Assembly (NCBI RefSeq): GCF_019703515.2
Contig: NC_059348.1
Span: 24,910,156 to 24,974,155 of the forward strand
Reading direction: 5' to 3'
DNA length: 64,000 bases
DNA from: Myxocyprinus asiaticus
Lineage: Eukaryota; Chordata; Actinopteri; Cypriniformes; Catostomidae
The position numbers and the translations under genes are program-made. Position 1 is the stretch's first letter. Each line of letters starts with the position of its first letter. Below, one piece after another: positions 1 to 11,483 of this stretch. A model generated the notes under the pieces. The model saw only the letters and a program-made list of their open reading frames with translations, had not been told where the DNA came from and ran no database searches.

Positions 1-1890
1 TTACAGGACTAAATGATATTCTGGACTAGTGCTGAACATTGCTGGGCTGCTTGTGCGTCATGGCTTCATTTCAACTATGGAGGATCAATTCCTGTATTGA
101 TTTCAGGCAAAAAGACTAGGCAAGAATCTCTGTAGATTGTGTTTAACTATTCCACCTTCGGAAGGGAGCTGTGTTATGAAAGATGAAGTGTGCTTTGGAA
201 AGAGGTCAAGTTGCCTACATTTGGGATCATTGCATAAACGCTTTCATGTGAATTTGCCTTGTTTTCTCTGCATATACAACAGATGATGTCATTAGCATTA
301 ATTATAGCATCAGGGGTTTTCAACCTTTACACTCTCAGAGAGACTTGGGGATGGTCTCTTTTGACTTGGGCCAGTAAGCAAGCATATAGCAAACATTTAG
401 TAATGTCATAGCAACCACCTTGCAACACCCTGGCAATGCCCTACAAATACCCTGACATTGCATAAATGTAAACAAGTGTCATAAAATTGTTATATATACA
501 GTATAAATGTTATATGTATAAATGTTTAAATGCATTTTTACATTTAAAAAAAAAAACACAGATTAGTATGTTTTTAAGCGATTTTATTTATGGGGACACT
601 AGAAATGTCCTCAAAAACCACATTGATAGCATAATACCCTTGTAATTACCAGTTTGTAACCTAAAAAAATGTCCTCGTAAACCACCCAAACACGCAAACA
701 CACACACACACACACGTATATATGTATAAGCATGTTCAATACAGTAAATCATTTTCTTTGTATAATTTATAATAATTACACAATATAGATAATTTTAGAT
801 TTTTACTATCCTTGTGATAACATTTGATCCCCACAATGTTGTCAGTGTTATAAAGAATATGCATCTAATTGTATCCCATCAATTGTGTTTTGACCCACAT
901 ATGCATATTAGGCCTAAATAAATGTAAGGATAATTGTTTATGTATTATCTCAAACCAAGGGGAAAGTAACAGTGTGGAACAGGTTCAAATTCCTGATGAG
1001 AGAGAGTCAGAGGGCCCCTGCACTGTCCAAAGGGTTTGAAGAAACAGTGTTTTGCGATCAGATTTCTTAATACTGCTCACTTGTGCTTGGGATAATCATT
1101 GACTGAACACTGGGGCATGAACCGGCTGAGTGGTTCATAGTTGTATGATAAACCAAGCATAAGGATGGCTGGCTCGTCGTTAACAATGTCCTTTCAAAAA
1201 CCATCATACTTCTCACTTATGTTTGCTTACATAATACTACACAGTATGAAAATTTAAAGCAAAATAATAAAAAAAAAAGGTCAGTTGCATGACTCTAAAA
1301 TGGTTTTTGCTGCATTCTTGTACAGAATCTGCAGATATTAAAAAGAATATTGCACAAGTGTTTTATCTGTGTATTGTTCTAGCACTTATCAGTCTCTGTA
1401 AACACACTGGAGCACATGCAGTACTACGTCACTCAAAACAAGATTTCTTATGAAAGCTTCAAGCCCCTCTTTCCTGAAACAGTACTAATCAGTTTTAAAC
1501 AAGAATACTGTTTTGCTCTGAAAAAAAGAGGGTGGTTTATCTCCCTTGTGCAATCATATGACATATGTAACCTATGTAACCTTTTATATAATCACTTTCA
1601 TCAGTAACATATGTAATTTTCTGAGGCAAATGTCTTCGCAACCATTACATGTAATCACAGACCATTATTGAATGATAAATATTAACAACTATCCTCATGA
1701 ATTGGAAAATAATTTATTTTGTACGGCACAGATAAAAGCTCTGCTAGGTGCAGCATCTAACTTCGACATCCATGATATGGATGTCTGTCAGCTAATGGGG
1801 CTTTCATAATGTTCATGTTGCAATTTTGGCTTTTAAGTCGACAATTTTCTATCACGGTACTTGACTCGCTATCAAGAAGTGGTCATTGTT
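1..1890. other. AT-rich non-coding DNA, no gene recognised
   Basis: No convincing exon or complete repeat is seen. A short (AC)n run lies near 700-716, followed by TATA-rich sequence. The only longer reading frame (1416-1607) is AT-rich with no recognisable domain. If the minus-strand gene proposed at 2325-4616 is real, this stretch would be its intron 2 or beyond. I looked for a third exon with good splice sites and found none. Confidence 0.6.
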
Positions 1891-1894
1891 GGGG

Positions 1895-2140
1895 TTTGGG
1901 GCCTTCTATAAAAAGCCGTAACCCTTTGTGTAAGCGGCCACATTAATCTGTTTTTTAACGAACACTGATGGCCATCCCGGTGGATTTTTTAATGAATCCG
2001 TGAGCACACACAATGGCGCGTGTTTAGCGTTCACAGAAAAGCAGGATATTAAAATGAGACATCTGACAGCTCTGCCAAAATGAATGGCCAATTTAATTGC
2101 CCCACGGACAGCCATTATTATGACATTTAGTGAGGTATTT
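1895..2140. promoter_or_regulatory. Candidate conserved non-coding element
   Basis: This is a repeat-free, compositionally balanced stretch between AT-rich flanks. It holds several transcription-factor-like words: TGACAG/CTGTCA pairs resembling MEIS/TGIF sites, an E-box-like CAGATG in reverse orientation, and several homeodomain ATTA cores. It lies downstream of the proposed exon at 2325-2426 on the minus strand. The call is inference from composition and motif density only. A 69-codon minus-strand frame crosses it but has no splice or protein signature. Confidence 0.25.
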
Positions 2141-2324
2141 TCAGTGGCAGACAGGAGTCATTTAGAACACATTTTAAGTGCACTCTGCATGCGAAGGTCA
2201 CATTGCCACAGTCATAACACTCATAAATAGAAATGCTAATAAGAGTCGTCAGTAACAGTTCTATTTTCTCTATGAAAGTCAATGCCCATATCTGCTCAAC
2301 TTTAGAGAGGAAGCTTTATCTCAC

Positions 2325-2426
2325 CTGAGCAGAGATGTCATCCAGCATGTGCTGTGCATACCAAGACTTCATAAAAAATTCTTGATGGCTGTTTTCTCTG
2401 AGTAGGCTCACTAGAGTCACCACTAA
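2325..2426 (-). CDS. Candidate internal coding exon (exon 2) of an unassigned minus-strand gene
   Basis: On the minus strand this is a 34-codon frame without stops. It begins after a CATATCAG acceptor and ends CAG followed by GTGAGATAA, a near-perfect splice donor. It enters and leaves in phase 0, matching the donor of the upstream exon at 4578-4616. The peptide starts LVVTLVSLLRENSHQEFF and ends MKSWYAQHMLDDISAQ, which looks like a soluble helical protein. The polypyrimidine tract is weak, and a second acceptor (CTACTCAG, inside this interval) could be used instead. I do not recognise the protein family. Exon 3 was not found and probably lies left of the window. Confidence 0.42.
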
Positions 2427-2546
2427 CTGATATGATGTATGTACAGTACCTCTAGATCAAAGATAGCAAATGCTAGCCACACAATAATGTTGGAAATAAT
2501 GCTCTGAGTTTGGACTGAAGATTGCTAATTGCATTGAAATGCATCA

Positions 2547-3440
2547 GGAGCCGGTTGCACCAGCTATACGTAAGTTACAACTTAGCCTAGTTGTGGCGTA
2601 AATGGGCACTAAGTCACAATTTACGCACTACTAAATATTTGAGCGTTGCACCATTAAACTTAGGTAGAACATAACGCTACGAATAAACTAAATATTTATG
2701 GAAGCCTCCGACCAGGAGTAACGGATGGAATAAAAAAGCAGACTCATTTAATGACATCAACGAGCTTATGTTTTGCATGACAGACATCAGTCATTTCGAC
2801 ATACATTATGATGTTGAAATTTACGAGAGAGAGAGAGAAAAAAACGTACTTTTAAGCGGCTCTTCAGCATGAAACCGATCTAACGGTGCAGTTTTTATGG
2901 TGCGTCGCCTGATGTCAAGTTTCAACACGTTAAAAATATGTATAGGATATTAAAATGAATAAATGTCTATTCCAGCCTGTTGTATTAGTATGTATTTATC
3001 ACCCCTTATTTAATTTAGCTACAGTTCCTATATATTGCTATTTACACAGGGCAAATATACTATTAATCAAATCTACTTTTATTACGTATCGTATTTTAAT
3101 GGGGATATAATTTATTACAGCTGATATTTACATGAGCAAACAAGGTTTGAACATCAACCTTAACAAGATCAAATTGAAATTCACGGCTTTTTAACACTTC
3201 TGTGTACAAATATGAAGGCTGTTTATTGGATCAATACAGGTAAACGTCATATTATGCGACTACGCATTACTTTACGGAGAGCTTACGACCTACTAGTTAA
3301 GTCTTGCCTTAAGAAAAGGTGGTGCAACCAAATTAAGCACTGACTTAGTTACAAACTAACTAGTAGTTACTAACCCGTTAGTGTGAACTTTACGTCCCAA
3401 CATACGTGAGAACTTACGCACAGCTGGTGCAACCCTACCC
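2547..3440. mobile_element. TIR DNA transposon, non-autonomous
   Basis: The two ends are inverted copies: the left has GGTTGCACCAGCTATACGTA and the right end, reversed, has GGTTGCACCAGCTGTGCGTA. Related 'ggtgcaac' words recur internally in both orientations. About 0.9 kb long, with no transposase frame. The superfamily cannot be set because no clean target duplication is visible. It sits between the two proposed exons (2325-2426 and 4578-4616), so it would be an intronic insertion. Confidence 0.7.
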
Positions 3441-4570
3441 TGTTGAGTGAGTGGACTGTCCTAAAGTGAGGTCAGGCCTGAATTGTAATTCTGCACCATT
3501 TAAAAAGGGACCAAATTGAAACATTTGATTATGACTCCTTGTATTGTGCTCCAACTTAATTAATTTATTTAATTTTAATTCAGAACAATCTGAACAAAAT
3601 ATTGTGCCCCTATTTTATCTAGACTAATTAAAGAACTACATTAGCAACCTGCTTGTTTAAGTGCACTTGATAAAAACAAAATATGATTTAACACTTTTTT
3701 TCCTTGTTGTAAAGTCCTCCCAATGAAACTTACACCTCGGTGTCTGTATGTTACTTTAAAAAAGATCCCCGGTTATTTACAATATAGGCCAAGGAAAGTG
3801 TAGCCTACCCTGGTCAGGCAAAACAAAGGGCTTGTCTCTTATAGTGCAAAAATTATAGGAAAACATGTAACATGGACTGTACACTTGTTTATCTGAAAGA
3901 AATGACCATTAAATTGCAACTGTATATTTTCATTAAGCTACTAATCATGGCTTAATCGTTTTTGAATAATTATGATACTGTGCATTACTGCTGAATATGG
4001 GTCCCTGTCCAAGGTTCTGAAATTTTTCACTATCTACAGACAAGGCCATGTGAAATGCTATTAATTTTCCGTCTTATTCATCTCTACCTTTATAAACATT
4101 CAGGGGGATTTATAACTGTCCTTCAATTTCAAATATTAAAGACTTGAGAGCAAAAAAAATCCCATATGTAGCCTTATATCATACTCATACCAGTACTGCA
4201 AATGTATCTAACTTATAATGATATTATTATATATTATCATATGCTGTGCATTAAGCTCTCGTTCTTAGGTTGACATAAATTCGGAATACTGAATAAGTAC
4301 ATTTCAAGATAAAATAATGTGCGTGAATTATGAAGTTTGCTTTTATTAAAGTCAAGTGTGCTATATTGTTTCTTTATTTTTATTGATTCGATGTGTTTGT
4401 ATTATGCGCGGCGTTCCAAGTTTTGTCTCTCACAGTCTGACACAGACTGTACACAAATCACCTTACCTGATTTTAAAAGCACGGACACGTGATCAAAAAC
4501 AGCAACAAATGCGTGTTTAAAAACATCTTACCGAACGAAATACTTCAAAAACAAAATTTAGAGGCATGTC
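3441..4570. other. AT-rich DNA, presumed intron
   Basis: There are no repeats with clear ends and no coding signal here. Two further donor-like sites on the minus strand (TCG|GTAAGA near 4532 and CAG|GTAAGG near 4478) lie just downstream of the proposed first-exon donor and could be alternative splice sites. Confidence 0.4.
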
Positions 4571-4577
4571 GGATTAC

Positions 4578-4616
4578 CTCTATATCTTGCAATTCTTTGC
4601 GGAGCATTGTAGCCAT
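4578..4616 (-). CDS. Candidate first coding exon of an unassigned minus-strand gene
   Basis: On the minus strand an ATG in good context (G at -3, G at +4) opens MATMLRKELQDIE, then GAG is followed by the donor GTAATC. The phase-0 end fits the phase-0 start of the exon at 2325-2426. The sequence immediately upstream (4617-4930) is richer in CpG than the surrounding AT-rich DNA, as expected of a vertebrate 5' end. The frame stays open for about 19 codons upstream of the ATG, back to a TAA, so an internal-exon reading starting after a CTCAG near 4673 cannot be excluded. No family is recognised from 13 residues. Confidence 0.4.
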
Positions 4617-4930
4617 GACGATATGATCCGATCTCTCCTCCGTGAAAAACACGAACTCGTGACAGCAGCAGGTCTGAGTACGCGCTTAGCACTTAAGTGA
4701 GCACGTCTAAAAACATGAGACTAGTCCATTTTCTTACCGCTCACTTTAACAACAAACTTTGTTGTTAACTTTGCGTTAACGCAGATCTTAGAAAGCACCT
4801 ATCTTAAAGCGATGCACACATCTATATTCTTTTAATCCCAATAATTTGTGAAATTAACAATAATATGCGAAATATTTCTGGTTGTGCGTGAAATGGTAGA
4901 TTCCGTCAACAGAAGATCGAAGGGTCAAAG
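4617..4930 (-). promoter_or_regulatory. Candidate CpG-rich promoter with palindromes
   Basis: This lies directly upstream (minus strand) of the proposed first exon and has more CpG than its surroundings. It holds two adjacent near-perfect palindromes: TTAACAACAAA/TTTGTTGTTAA around a single central base (4746-4768) and TGCGTTAACGCA (4772-4783). The first contains back-to-back SOX-like AACAAA cores and the second contains GTTAAC, an HNF1-like half-site. The promoter role is inference. Confidence 0.35.
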
Positions 4931-6335
4931 TTAAGTTTGCCTAAGACGACTGTATGTGCACACGGTGTAGAATTTACAACCCCCATATGTTTTTCTTCTT
5001 ATTTATTTTTCATTTCTAATTTTTATATACATAGCATAGAGATTAATTATATATCCCCCCACCCGATTATGTTTGTAGGATGCCATTGTGTGACTTCAGA
5101 AAACAATGCAAGTCTACGGGAAAATCTTGTTTTTAAGCACATTTTGCTTTGAGGTGACTATTGTGACTTTAGCAAGCTTTGACAAGCAATATCCATTTCT
5201 TCCCACCAAAACTGTTGCTGTGATACAGTACAGAGTGTTAGCTACAGTTATGTGTATTTTTTATATTTTTTCCCCCAAAAATATAAGTATTATAGGTAAC
5301 ATAGATATTGTTTAATTGTAAAAATACGTAATTCTGCTAAACTGGATCTCTCAGGGTTAAATAAACTTTTCTCAGACCAGCTATGTATTTATTTAATTCT
5401 TTAAAGACATTATATTGTAATAAAATGGTACATGGTGATGCACAGTCATATAGCCATTGTCGCTTTTATATCTAATCTGTATATTCTCATCATAAAGTAG
5501 TATATTGCATTTACCAGTTAATGTGATTTAACTGCTTTCTCATATGGCATAAGTAAGATTATACATTTGAATAAAGAAAGATAAGAAAGTCAATGAGGAC
5601 TTCAATGTAATTCAGGCTGCTTCAGAGTGAAATGAGGGGTTAAAATGTTTTCAACCAGTATTACACTTGAGGGGAGTGGCTTATCCAAACTATGCCACTA
5701 AACCCTCCCTCCTTTTCTTAGTAAACATATGGCTCAAAGTCTCATGACCCCAAAGCACCATAGGTTTTTTTTTTTTTTTTTTCCCCTAATGATTATGAGC
5801 TGTGATATTATGCAGTATTCAAGTGTGGTATTGTCATTACGCAATAGTCAATGTTCACTAGTATTATTTCTTATTTTGTGCTGTACTTATTTTGTCAAAC
5901 TGTTTATCTGTTAATTACATGCATTTTAGCCCTAATAGCCTCAGAAAATCAAATATGGAAATGGTTGCTGTTGATTGTTTTCACTTAAAATTGTGGGTGT
6001 GATATTTCTCTGATCCACCTCATTTCAAACAAATAATTAAATCAGTTTTTCATTCAAATTTGAGCAAACTTGTCTGCTCTCCAATCTTGCTGCGAGCTGT
6101 AAACATGCCCAACTAATGTTAGAGTAGGCTACAGTAAATAGAGTACAGATAACAAATTTCTGCTTAATTATGAAACATTAATATTTCCAACAGATATATT
6201 ATACATGATAACATTTTGTCGTAGTACATCAAGTTATATTAGACAGCTTATCACACTTTTAATTGATTTTAGTCTAAAGACAAGGAATTTTGTTTTCATG
6301 TTTTTATGTAGACACCACAGATATCACATGTACAA
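4931..6335. other. AT-rich non-coding DNA
   Basis: No gene or bounded repeat was found. A T-run lies at about 5764-5782. Short frames at 4937-5315 and 5729-5914 are AT-rich chance frames. Confidence 0.6.
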
Positions 6336-6339
6336 ATAG

Positions 6340-6533
6340 GTCACTTCACCTTCCATTCACTTGTGTTTATTCCCCCTGCCTGCTTGCATCTCTCGTCTTT
6401 GTAGTCAGAGCGGGTTTCTCTCCAACGCAACACAGCAGGCCAAACGTGAGCAGGGCTTGATGTAAAAACACCTGCCGACTGCTGAGGAGCTTTATTTTTC
6501 AAATCTGCAACTCTGGAGCTGAGCTTCTCACTG

Positions 6534-6535
<2 letters not shown>
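6340..6535. promoter_or_regulatory. Low-repeat stretch, possible conserved element
   Basis: A mixed-composition segment with GC above its surroundings lies directly beside a long (TG)n tract. There are no splice sites or domains. It is listed only as a place to test for conservation. Confidence 0.2.

Positions 6536-6536
<1 letters not shown>

Positions 6537-6620
<84 letters not shown>
6537..6620. repeat. (TG)n microsatellite, about 80 bp
   Basis: Uninterrupted TG dinucleotides apart from a final TGCG. Long alternating purine-pyrimidine tracts can adopt Z-DNA and are highly length-variable. It produces false open frames on both strands. Confidence 0.95.
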
Positions 6621-6622
<2 letters not shown>

Positions 6623-8460
6623 CAATCATGCATTGTGTGTTTGCACCTCAAGTGTTTTTGGCAGTGTCTGCTTAGCCCTCAACACAATGTTATGCTTAAC
6701 GGCAAGACAATTATTTTTGTCACTCAGTATAATCATTCAGCACAACGTTAGTCTTTATCACAAGACAATTATTTTTGTCACTTGTTAGAAACACAGTCAG
6801 AACACAAATGCAGTTTAGTGCACTTAGCGTGCAGTATTCTCCCTACATACTTTTGTATGTCATGTAAATAACAATGGCATAGAAATAATCATTCCAACAT
6901 AAAAACAGAGCTCAAACCTCCCCAACAGGATTTTCTGTTTGCTCTCTCTTAGATTCATATTCGCCCTATATTTTTCAAATCTAATATTTATGTTCGGGAT
7001 AGCAGCCTCCTCATGCTGAGAGCTGATAAGCCCGAGGCATCTTACTGATCAGAGGGATTCTGGATCCTCTAGAATCAGCAGGGGTCAGAATATCATTATA
7101 ATCAACCAACTGTAATAGTACAGAGCCAGTGCTTTGGCATATACACCACATGTAACAGAATCCAGCACAGAATTGTCATCACGCATATAGACTCTGGCAA
7201 CAGACGACACACTTGGCTCCTGCGAATTTCTCCTCTCCTCCATGTCGGCCAATTCGGTGAATCAGCGTTTGATTGATTCTCGTCACACAGCGTTTGTGTG
7301 CTGAAAGAGAAATGATCTCAGTCCTTGGGCAGTAGCAAAGCTGACATCAGATAAGTGTCCTTTCATTTTCAAAGCAAAGACAGCTTGATTATACGTTTGT
7401 GAAAAGTGCTGCTTTCAGTACACCAGGAAATTTCACTGTCCTGCTGTAAAACAAAACAGCCAGTCGTATATTTAAGTACCTTGAAACAGTGTTGAAGAGA
7501 TTACAAGTGATCATAAATTCCATATACTGAGCAAAAATGACTTGTTACATTGCTATATTTCAAATGAATTACAAATTAGATGGGTTACAACTTGTGGTCG
7601 ATCAGTATGGGTTTTTTAATGACAAGTTTTTTTAACGGATGGCCTATATAATATTAAAATATATAAGTAGTGAAATATATATCGAATAAATATATCAAAT
7701 CAAATATAACAAATCTTAAATTTACTGAGATACAGTGCTTGTTACAATTTCCCTGTGTCAACTTTCCCCTCTCTCCCCTATATGTATAGCAAATAACACA
7801 TACACAAAATTAATTGACATGAACACTTGTTTACATAATATTTACTCAATATTCACTATAAAATATAGGAAAAAAACTAAATGTGCACTATCCATTGACA
7901 AGGCTGTCAGAAGAGTTTTCTGTCAATATACCAATATACCATGTCAAAATACCATTTGTTGATCCGAAAAACGGATACCAGCCGATGACAGTATTCTAAA
8001 AATGGTCAAATAATCAGCTAATATTTTGGTCTATTACTAGTTATAACATTTATTCCGTGTGCTTTCCTTTTACATTTTCATGGGTTTAAATATCCTTCGA
8101 TTTCTTCAGCATCAGTAGGTCCCTTTCATTTGCAGTCTCACATACCTTTTACACAAGCACATTGCTTCATCATCAGAGTGGTGCTATCCTTATTGACTCT
8201 GCTCTTTGTGTTTGTGTGTGCATATGGAATGCGGTTCAACACATCTCTGGTTTTAACTAACCTGCACACTTTCATGCATGCTTTGATCCGGTAGGCAACG
8301 GTTCAAAAGGGAACGACAGACAGCGTTGTGTGGCAGTCAGAGAGAAAGAAACACACCAAACGGTTTTCTGCATTTAACAGGCTACCTCATATGAAAGTGT
8401 CGCAACAGGGAAGAGAAAAAAGGCAGACCTTGCTTCACTTTCCTTTTTTCCCCTTTAGCT
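6621..8460. other. Non-coding DNA, mostly unique
   Basis: 6950-7410 is low in repeats and balanced in composition, resembling conserved non-coding DNA. The rest is AT-rich, with ATAT-rich sequence around 7640-7700. No exon or complete mobile element was recognised. Confidence 0.5.
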
Positions 8461-8464
8461 TTCT

Positions 8465-8490
8465 TTATTATTATTATTATTATTATTATT
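8465..8490. repeat. (TTA)n microsatellite
   Basis: About nine uninterrupted TTA units. Confidence 0.9.
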
Positions 8491-8650
8491 GTCAAGCACC
8501 TTAGAAAACCTCTGTAAATAATGTCTGTCACAAAACATTTTATGTATTTGAAAAGAGTAACACAAGGAAACATACTATTTGGAAAATTACAGCTCTTTCA
8601 TCGGTTCCCAGCCTGGACTTTGTTACTATGATTTTAGGAGATGTAAGTGT

Positions 8651-8672
8651 TTCTTTCTTTCTTTCTTTCTTT

Positions 8673-8704
<32 letters not shown>
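8651..8704. repeat. Compound (TTTC)n(TTGC)n microsatellite
   Basis: About six TTTC units run directly into about seven TTGC units. A single T-to-G change spread through the second half would explain the compound array. Confidence 0.92.
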
Positions 8705-9432
8705 ATTTCTTCAAGAACAGATACACTGCAGCTTTCCTTGAGAAAACTTTTTTCATTTTATTTGTTCTACATTTATGTCTTCCATGGATTAGGACAAAGC
8801 ATTAACAAATGTCAATCTTCAAATATTTTTTTCTTTTCTGCCAATCACCGTAGGTCTCAGCATTCTGAATTGAAAATGCCTGCCGTCTGGCAACACACTG
8901 CCTGTGTGGAACTTGGCAGATATCCAGAACAAAAAGAATATTGGAAACCATTGCTATTTCTGATATGATGAAACAACAGAGAAATACTGCAATATTGTTC
9001 CACGAGGAACCACAGCTTCACAGTCATTGCAATTAATTGATACAGTAATTCATATAAATGACAGGTCTGTGGAAATTCAGATTGAATGAAACATTGGGCT
9101 TTGAAATGCATGACATTTTATATTAACTTCCTATTCTCTGTTGTTGCTGGAGCATTAAACATTTAGAATATTTCATTTTCCCTCCACTGTTCCGCAGAGG
9201 TCTGAAACATAAAGTGAGAATCCAATAGCACATCTTTGGTGAAAACATAAAAAAGGATATCATGAGATAACAGAGAGGCCACAAGTCACTGCCACGATAG
9301 CCAATCAGTCACTTTGGTCAGTCACAGAGTATGGTCATATAGAAATACCTACAGCAAACCTGATGTTTTGCCTACTGAGAGGGATTTTGCAAGTTGAAAT
9401 TGCAACACAAAAAGGAGGTCTGCTGAAAGAAT

Positions 9433-9976
9433 CAGCCTGATCTCACATAAAAATCGGCAAGTGTGTGCTGATTTTTCTTTAGCCGAAATCGGTATATGTT
9501 GACCGAATTTGAAAACACTGCCACCAGAGGCTAAAGCGGTAAGTGATTCAGAGCATATAAACAAGTGTGACATCCATTTATATCCAAGAGAGGTCGCCAG
9601 AAGCCAGTTTAAAAAGAATTGTTTCCTGAACAGAGAAATGCTTATTTTATTTAATCTACCCCCCAACCAAAACCCAAATCTAACCTTAACCATTAGTAGA
9701 GACAAAATGCAATGTTAGGGACAAAAATACAACCTCCTTATCATGCTCGTGATTGTTTATACAAATGTGATTACTTCCTTGTTTGATTGGGGATTGAACT
9801 GTGGTCTCCCATGCAACTGACTACTAGTTGAGCCACGAGGGAAAGTAATTGTTGTTGAGCCATTCCAAATATGTCCGATGGGAAATCGGGCATGTCAGTG
9901 AGTCGGCATACTGTTGCCAGTCCTAGGGTAACCGAACTTTCGGAAACAGCATGCCGACTTCCCGTGTGATCATGCT
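9433..9976. mobile_element. hAT-like non-autonomous repeat
   Basis: The left end reads CAGCCTGATCTCAC and the right end reversed reads CAGCATGATCACAC. The flanking 8-mers GAAAGAAT and GAAAAAAA are an imperfect match, compatible with an old hAT 8-bp duplication. The internal sequence is a diverged relative of the repeat found twice at 50394-50697 and 53583-54140: shared 'aacactgcc', 'cctagggta', and 'ctcggaaac' or 'ttcggaaac' words occur in the same order. A tRNA-like stretch with A-box and B-box resemblance on the minus strand lies inside at about 9789-9841. Confidence 0.5.
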
Positions 9977-11030
9977 GGAAAAAAATTCTATAAAGAACCT
10001 CATTATAAACCTGAGAGTAGAGGCTAAAATTAACTTTATTAAATTTTTCTGCCAATAATATTTCTTACTAGTAATGAAACTATATTTTGCATTTTGTAAT
10101 AATTCCAGACCCTTCAACAATGGAATTAGCAAGCTGTTTATACGATAAAGTGTGAGTCAGATGTTTTCTGTTGTAACCAATTTGCAAATATTTTATTTCA
10201 GTTGCTCACCTTACTTAAACAAGTGACATACTGTCAGATACAATATTAAATATTTCTAACAATGTTGCAGTTCCTAAAAAAGTTACTGGTCGAAATGCTA
10301 TTTAACTGCATTTGGCGCTTGTCAAATGTTAATTTTGGACCCTGCCTGAGAGTCTGTGATCAAATTTGACTTTTTAAAACCAGTCTTTTCTCTTTAAGTA
10401 TCTGAGGTTATAAGATCCGTGTTGTCATTTCTTTCTTCCATCTAACACTGATGGAAGATTGCAAAGAAAAGCATGTTGAGAGATAACAGGGCAAGTTCAG
10501 GCTCAGTAACCATCACCAATAAGGCAGATCTGGGCTGTGTCTGTTTGTCATCGGATGCATCCAAACTCAGCTCTGTTTGGCTGAGCTCTGAACCAGTTCT
10601 CACCATCAACTTATTTCTACCAAGTTAGTAAAGCCTGAACTTTAGGCCTGGGCTCTGTTCTGTCAGAAAGAATCGAGATTAAAAGCACCACGGCTGTGAG
10701 TCTGCACCGCGGCCAGCCAGGCTAGCAGAGGATTAGAGGTGACTTGAAGGGATGGTTTGCAAAGCACGGACGAGAGGCGGTCAACTACACCTCTGATTCT
10801 GCTCAAGGCTGTTTTGACTGCCAGTCAAGAATTTGGGGGCGCTGAGAAAATGCAAGGTGTTGGACGGCTTTGTCTGCAGCTCTACCTGGATTGGTGGGAT
10901 CTGGTTGTGTGTGACCTTCGGGTTACTTTAACAAGAAAAGTGCCAGCCCTTGCAGTCCTCTCCACTTCATCCCGTACTCACTGTATGTTTCGCAGGTTTC
11001 CATCAGCGAATGGTGTGGTGAAACTCCTTA
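9977..11030. other. Non-coding DNA, no bounded repeat
   Basis: No gene signature is seen. The 92-codon frame at 10757-11035 has no recognisable domain and no supporting splice sites. Confidence 0.5.
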
Positions 11031-11037
11031 AGTGAAT

Positions 11038-11075
11038 GAGACAAAAAAGCCTCATGCCTCATGCTTTTTTGTCTC
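11038..11075. repeat. Perfect 13-bp inverted repeat (hairpin)
   Basis: GAGACAAAAAAGC and GCTTTTTTGTCTC flank a 12-base loop. The hairpin is of unknown role and is not linked to any gene here. Confidence 0.8.
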
Positions 11076-11178
11076 CCACTATAAAGCCTGGCAGCGCTGG
11101 GTATGCCTATGAAATATGATGTAAACATTGCTCAGATGTAAATATTAATTAGCACTGTGATACAACTATTGAGCAATA

Positions 11179-11245
11179 ATGTAGCCAACTGGTTAAAGAT
11201 CTGGTCTAACCAAATATTGTGGGTTAAAACCCCACAATCCCTGTC
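11179..11245 (+). mobile_element. tRNA-related SINE fragment
   Basis: GTAGCCAACTGGTTAAAGA followed by GGGTTAAAACCCC resembles the A and B boxes of a tRNA-derived SINE head. There is no complete body or tail. A true tRNA gene is unlikely because stems and the expected loop are not maintained. Confidence 0.4.
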
Positions 11246-11483
11246 GAAAAGAACAGCTTAGACAAGCATGTTTTTTTTTATTTTTTTTATGCTGGTTCAG
11301 ACTGGTTTGTGCTAGTCTGGTGTTTTTGTTAGTCATAGCCATGCTGTTGACTAACAAAAATAAATAAAATGATGGTCAACCAGAATGGTCTTTCTGCTAA
11401 AGCTCTTTGAGCAAGAGATTGTTGCTTGCTAACCTAGGTAAGAAGCATAGTTAAGAATGAGACAGGTAACTGCTGTACTTATG

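Noticed and set aside
1765..1785. Palindrome GACATCCAT/ATGGATGTC
   Set aside because: A 9-bp stem in AT-rich DNA with no associated feature. Such a hairpin is expected by chance in a window of this size.
6341..6788. Open frames across the (TG)n tract on both strands (Cys-Val and Thr-His runs)
   Set aside because: They are products of the dinucleotide repeat, with no domain outside it.
11179..11245. A functional tRNA gene
   Set aside because: The box-like words are present but stems do not close and there is no terminator-like T-run in place. A SINE fragment fits better.
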